From: [Enterobacter] lignolyticus SCF1
Lineage (GTDB): Bacteria > Pseudomonadota > Gammaproteobacteria > Enterobacterales > Enterobacteriaceae
DNA length: 64,000 bases
Assembly (NCBI RefSeq): GCF_000164865.1
Contig: NC_014618.1
Location: forward strand, 3,348,001 to 3,412,000
Direction: 5' to 3'
The translations under genes and the position numbers were made by a program. This document shows, in pieces, positions 61,090 to 64,000 of the stretch. Under the pieces are notes generated by a model, which made no database searches, was not told the DNA's origin, and saw nothing but the letters and a program-made list of their open reading frames with translations. The first letter of the stretch is position 1, and each line of letters begins with the position of its first letter.

Positions 61090-63195
61090 TTAGTGCGCCC
61101 CTTTCGCCTGGGTCACAATCTCTTCCAGGTTCTCCGGCATCGGCTCGTACGGCGTCTCTTTCGCCGTTGGCTTGTCTTCCTTCAGCGCCGCCAGCGCGGT
61201 CTTCACAGAATAAACCGCCAGCACCACAACCACCACCATAAAGAAGATGGTCAGTCCCGCATCCAGACGGTTGTTAAACACCAGCTGCGTCAGCTGAGAC
61301 TGGGTGTACTGCGGCGGAATACTACCGCTGTCGATCATCGCCTGGAACTTGTTGGCGATGGCGAGGAAGCCCACTTTCGCATCGCTGCTGAAGGCCTTCT
61401 GCCAGCCCGCGGTGAGGGTACAGACCAGCAGCCAGGCGGTCGGCAGCAGCGCGACCCAGGCGTAACGCTGGCGCTTCATCTTAAACAGTACCACCGCGCA
61501 CAGCATCAGCGCCATACCCGCCAGCATCTGGTTGGCGATGCCGAACAGCGGCCACAGGGTGTTGATGCCGCCCAGCGGGTCAACCACGCCCTGATGCAGG
61601 AAGTAGCCCCACGCCAGCACGCACAGCGCCGTCGCCAGCAGGTTAGCAGGCAGGGAGTCGGTACGCTTGAGATTCGGGCTGATGACCCCCAGCAGATCCT
61701 GCAGCATAAAGCGCGCCGCGCGGGTGCCTGCGTCAACGGCGGTCAGAATGAACAGCGCCTCAAACAGAATCGCAAAGTGGTACCAGAACGACACATCCAT
61801 CAGCCCGCCCAGCGAGCCGTGCAGGATATAGGCCATCCCTACCGCCAGGGTCGGCGCGCCGCCCGCACGGGAGATGATCGACTGCTCGCCGACCTCATTG
61901 GCTATCTGATGCAGGGCGTCCGGCGTAATGCTAAAGCCCCAACTGCTGACCACCTGCGCGGCGGAGGCCACCACGTCGACGGTTCCCGCTGGCGCCAGCA
62001 CCGCCAGCGGGCTGTTCATGGCGAAATAGACGCCCGGGTCGATGATGCACGCCGCCACCAGCGCCATGATCGCCACGAAGGACTCCATCAGCATCCCGCC
62101 GTAGCCGATAAGACAGGCCTGCCCTTCGTTCGCCAGCATCTTCGGCGTGGTGCCTGAGGCGATCAGCGCGTGGAAGCCGGACACGGCGCCGCAGGCGATG
62201 GTAATAAACAGGAACGGGAACAGGCTGCCGGTCCACACCGGGCCGGTACCGTCGATAAACTTCGTCAGCGCGGGCATGGTCAGCGTCGGACGCATGATCA
62301 GAATACCGATGGCCAGACCGACGATGGTACCGATTTTCAGGAACGTCGAGAGATAGTCGCGCGGCGCCAGCAGCAGCCACACCGGCAGCACCGCCGCCAC
62401 GAAACCATAGCCCACCAGCATCCAGGTCAGCTGTATGCCGGTAAAGTCAAAGAACGGCGCCCAGGCCGGGCTTGCCGCCACCCAGCCGCCGGAAATGATG
62501 GCGAACACCAGCAGCACCAGGCCAATCACCGACACCTCGCCGATGCGCCCGGGGCGCAGATAGCGAATATAGATACCCATAAAAATCGCCAGCGGGATGG
62601 TAAAGGCGACGGTGTAGGTTCCCCACGGGCTGTGGGTCAGCGCTTTCACCACGATCATCGCCAGCACCGCCAGAATAATCACCATGATCATAAAGGTGGC
62701 GATCAGCGCGATCACCCCGGCGGTTGCGCCCATCTCTTCTTTCACCAGTTCGCCCAGCGAGCGGCCGTCGCGGCGGGTCGAGACGAACAGCACCATGAAG
62801 TCCTGTACCGCCCCGGCGAGCACCACGCCGGCGAGGATCCAGATCATCCCCGGCAGGTAGCCCATCTGCGCCGCCAGCACCGGCCCCACCAGCGGGCCTG
62901 CGCCGGCAATCGCGGCAAAGTGGTGGCCGAACAGCACTTTTTTGTCGGTCGGCACATAGTCCAGACCGTCGTTATGACGGACGGCGGGCGTCATGCGGGT
63001 GGGGTCAACCGCCAGCACCGTTTTGGCGATGTAGCGGCCATAGAAGCGGTAGGCAATAAGATAGATACACACCGCGGCAACGACTATCCACAGCGCGTTG
63101 ATCTGCTCGCCGCGGTTAAGCGCGATGTAGCCAAGGGCGAACGCTCCCACAATCGAGAGAATCGCCCACAGCAGGTATTTCCCTGAGTTGTTCAT
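61090..63195 (-). CDS. cstA: Carbon-starvation transporter CstA
   Basis: Inner-membrane carrier for pyruvate and peptides induced on carbon starvation through CRP. 701 residues as in E. coli, about 18 hydrophobic segments; family block FGHHFAAIAGAGPLVGPVLA (about 90-110). In the 150-base upstream gap a partial CRP half-site TGTGA is visible near 63213; the rest is weak. Confidence 0.96.
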   Translation of the reverse strand: MNNSGKYLLWAILSIVGAFALGYIALNRGEQINALWIVVAAVCIYLIAYRFYGRYIAKTVLAVDPTRMTPAVRHNDGLDYVPTDKKVLFGHHFAAIAGAGPLVGPVLAAQMGYLPGMIWILAGVVLAGAVQDFMVLFVSTRRDGRSLGELVKEEMGATAGVIALIATFMIMVIILAVLAMIVVKALTHSPWGTYTVAFTIPLAIFMGIYIRYLRPGRIGEVSVIGLVLLVFAIISGGWVAASPAWAPFFDFTGIQLTWMLVGYGFVAAVLPVWLLLAPRDYLSTFLKIGTIVGLAIGILIMRPTLTMPALTKFIDGTGPVWTGSLFPFLFITIACGAVSGFHALIASGTTPKMLANEGQACLIGYGGMLMESFVAIMALVAACIIDPGVYFAMNSPLAVLAPAGTVDVVASAAQVVSSWGFSITPDALHQIANEVGEQSIISRAGGAPTLAVGMAYILHGSLGGLMDVSFWYHFAILFEALFILTAVDAGTRAARFMLQDLLGVISPNLKRTDSLPANLLATALCVLAWGYFLHQGVVDPLGGINTLWPLFGIANQMLAGMALMLCAVVLFKMKRQRYAWVALLPTAWLLVCTLTAGWQKAFSSDAKVGFLAIANKFQAMIDSGSIPPQYTQSQLTQLVFNNRLDAGLTIFFMVVVVVLAVYSVKTALAALKEDKPTAKETPYEPMPENLEEIVTQAKGAH

Positions 63196-63345
63196 GGTTG
63201 TTATCCGTTGTTGTGAAACAGTGAGATGTTACATTTTGTTTCTAGAACAACGGTTAAAATTTAACAACTTTGAAACGCAATAATGTGTGGTCAAACCAGA
63301 CATTTACATCACAGTGTTAAGCCGGTCACTCTATGCATGAACAGC

Positions 63346-63759
63346 TTACCCCAGCACCATGGTGCTCAACCGGCAGGTGCAGCAGCGCCGTCCCTGCTCA
63401 TCGAACACCACAATTTCCCAACTCTGGCTCTGACGCCCGAGGTGCAGCGGCTGGCAGACCCCGCGCACGCGGCCCTGCGACACCGCGCGATGGTGGGTCG
63501 CGTTAAGCTCGGTGCCCACCACGCACTGCCCGTCGCGGGTCATCAGATAGCCCGCCATTGACCCCAGCGTTTCCGCCAGCGCCGCCGACGCGCCGCCGTG
63601 CAGCAGGCCAAACGGCTGGTGCGTGCGGTTATCCACCGGCATCTCCGCCTCCAGCGTATCATCGCCCAGCCGCGTGTAGACGATACCGAGATGCGCCACC
63701 AGGGTGCTGCTGCTGGTGGCGTTGAGTTCCTCAAGGCTAAGGTGTCGTTTCCAGATAAT
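63346..63759 (-). CDS. entH: Proofreading thioesterase EntH, apparent ATT start
   Basis: Hot-dog-fold thioesterase that clears misloaded groups from EntB during enterobactin synthesis. Core motif HQPFGLLHGGASAALAETLGS (in part: GLLHGGASAALAE) with the catalytic Glu. Codons matching the E. coli N-terminus (IWKRHLxLxELNATS) run back to 63759, directly after the entA TAA. At the place of E. coli's ATG stands ATT, five bases after GGGAG. With ATT the protein has 137 residues, the E. coli length. A GTG at 63699 would give 117 residues but has no ribosome site. Confidence 0.88.
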   Translation of the reverse strand: MIWKRHLSLEELNATSSSTLVAHLGIVYTRLGDDTLEAEMPVDNRTHQPFGLLHGGASAALAETLGSMAGYLMTRDGQCVVGTELNATHHRAVSQGRVRGVCQPLHLGRQSQSWEIVVFDEQGRRCCTCRLSTMVLG

Positions 63760-64000
63760 TTACGCTCCCAGCGTCGAGCCGCCGTCGACGACAATATCCT
63801 GCAGGGTGATGTGGCTGGCCCCATCGGAGGCCAGAAACAGGATAGCGCTGGCAACCTCCTGCGGACGGGCGATTTTCCCCAGCGGGATCCCCAGCTTAAA
63901 CTGCTCGCCGAAGCCGCGAATACGCTGCTGCTCAGCATCGCTGCTGGCCCACAGCGCGCGCTGCATGTCGGTGTCAGTAGACCCCGGCGAGACCAGGTTA
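63760..64000 (-). CDS. entA: 2,3-dihydro-2,3-dihydroxybenzoate dehydrogenase, C-terminal part
   Basis: Short-chain dehydrogenase in enterobactin synthesis, cut by the window edge. The visible 79 codons contain VSPGSTDTDMQ and the C-terminal LGKIARPQEVASAILFLASD and VDGGSTLGA of SDR enzymes. entH follows immediately; the entA end supplies its ribosome site. Confidence 0.94.
   Translation of the reverse strand, partial: NLVSPGSTDTDMQRALWASSDAEQQRIRGFGEQFKLGIPLGKIARPQEVASAILFLASDGASHITLQDIVVDGGSTLGA

Overview
This is a 64 kb stretch of chromosome from an enteric gamma-proteobacterium of the Klebsiella/Raoultella/Kluyvera type. Most genes have the length, order and strand of the Escherichia coli glnS-to-entA interval, read here in reverse. 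The Klebsiella-like signs are a divergent membrane domain in NagE and a methionine-salvage (mtn) cluster next to ybdL. The genus call is inferred from recalled family knowledge, because no search was possible.

Layout. 1-6.8 kb: start of glnS, then nagE divergent from nagBACD (N-acetylglucosamine uptake and breakdown), with CRP and NagC sites between them. 7-10.3 kb: asnB, seven tRNA genes (Met, Leu, Gln, Gln, Met, Gln, Gln) and an unrecognised membrane protein. 10.3-22.4 kb: ubiF, miaB-ybeZ-ybeY-ybeX-lnt, the glutamate/aspartate transporter gltIJKL with a sigma-54 type promoter and the SroC sponge RNA, rihA and ybeL. 22.6-37.7 kb: leuS-lptE-holA-nadD, rsfS-rlmH-mrdA-mrdB-rlpA, dacA, ybeD, lipB, ybeF and lipA (translation, outer-membrane assembly, cell elongation, lipoate). 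37.7-42.2 kb: tatE, ybeM, crcB, cspE, pagP, dcuC.

The accessory signal is concentrated in 42-64 kb. The citrate-fermentation locus is reduced to citC and citT; the lyase genes and the two-component pair usually found here are absent. After rna, rnk, uspG and ahpFC comes a DsbG-like protein without the DsbG dimerisation domain, then the LysR regulator ybdO and the overlapping PP-loop/ParB pair ybdN-ybdM. The segment 53.7-59.9 kb holds the route from methylthioribose to methionine: ybdL (transaminase), mtnB, mtnC, mtnD, mtnA and mtnK. Two divergent promoters each carry a perfect MetJ box. A divergent pair of small DNA-binding genes (XRE-like and Ner/SfsB-like) with its own palindromes sits inside this cluster.

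Just after mtnK lies what looks like the last 22 codons of ybdH, then a terminator and a RelE/XRE toxin-antitoxin operon whose stop codon overlaps that of ybdD. The window closes with cstA, entH (which appears to start at ATT) and the 3' part of entA.

No CRISPR array, complete prophage, IS element or rRNA gene was seen. The best candidates for new biology are the DNA-binding pair inside the mtn cluster, the mtnK/ybdH scar with its adjoining toxin-antitoxin module, the citC-citT remnant, the short DsbG-like protein and the ybdN-ybdM pair.
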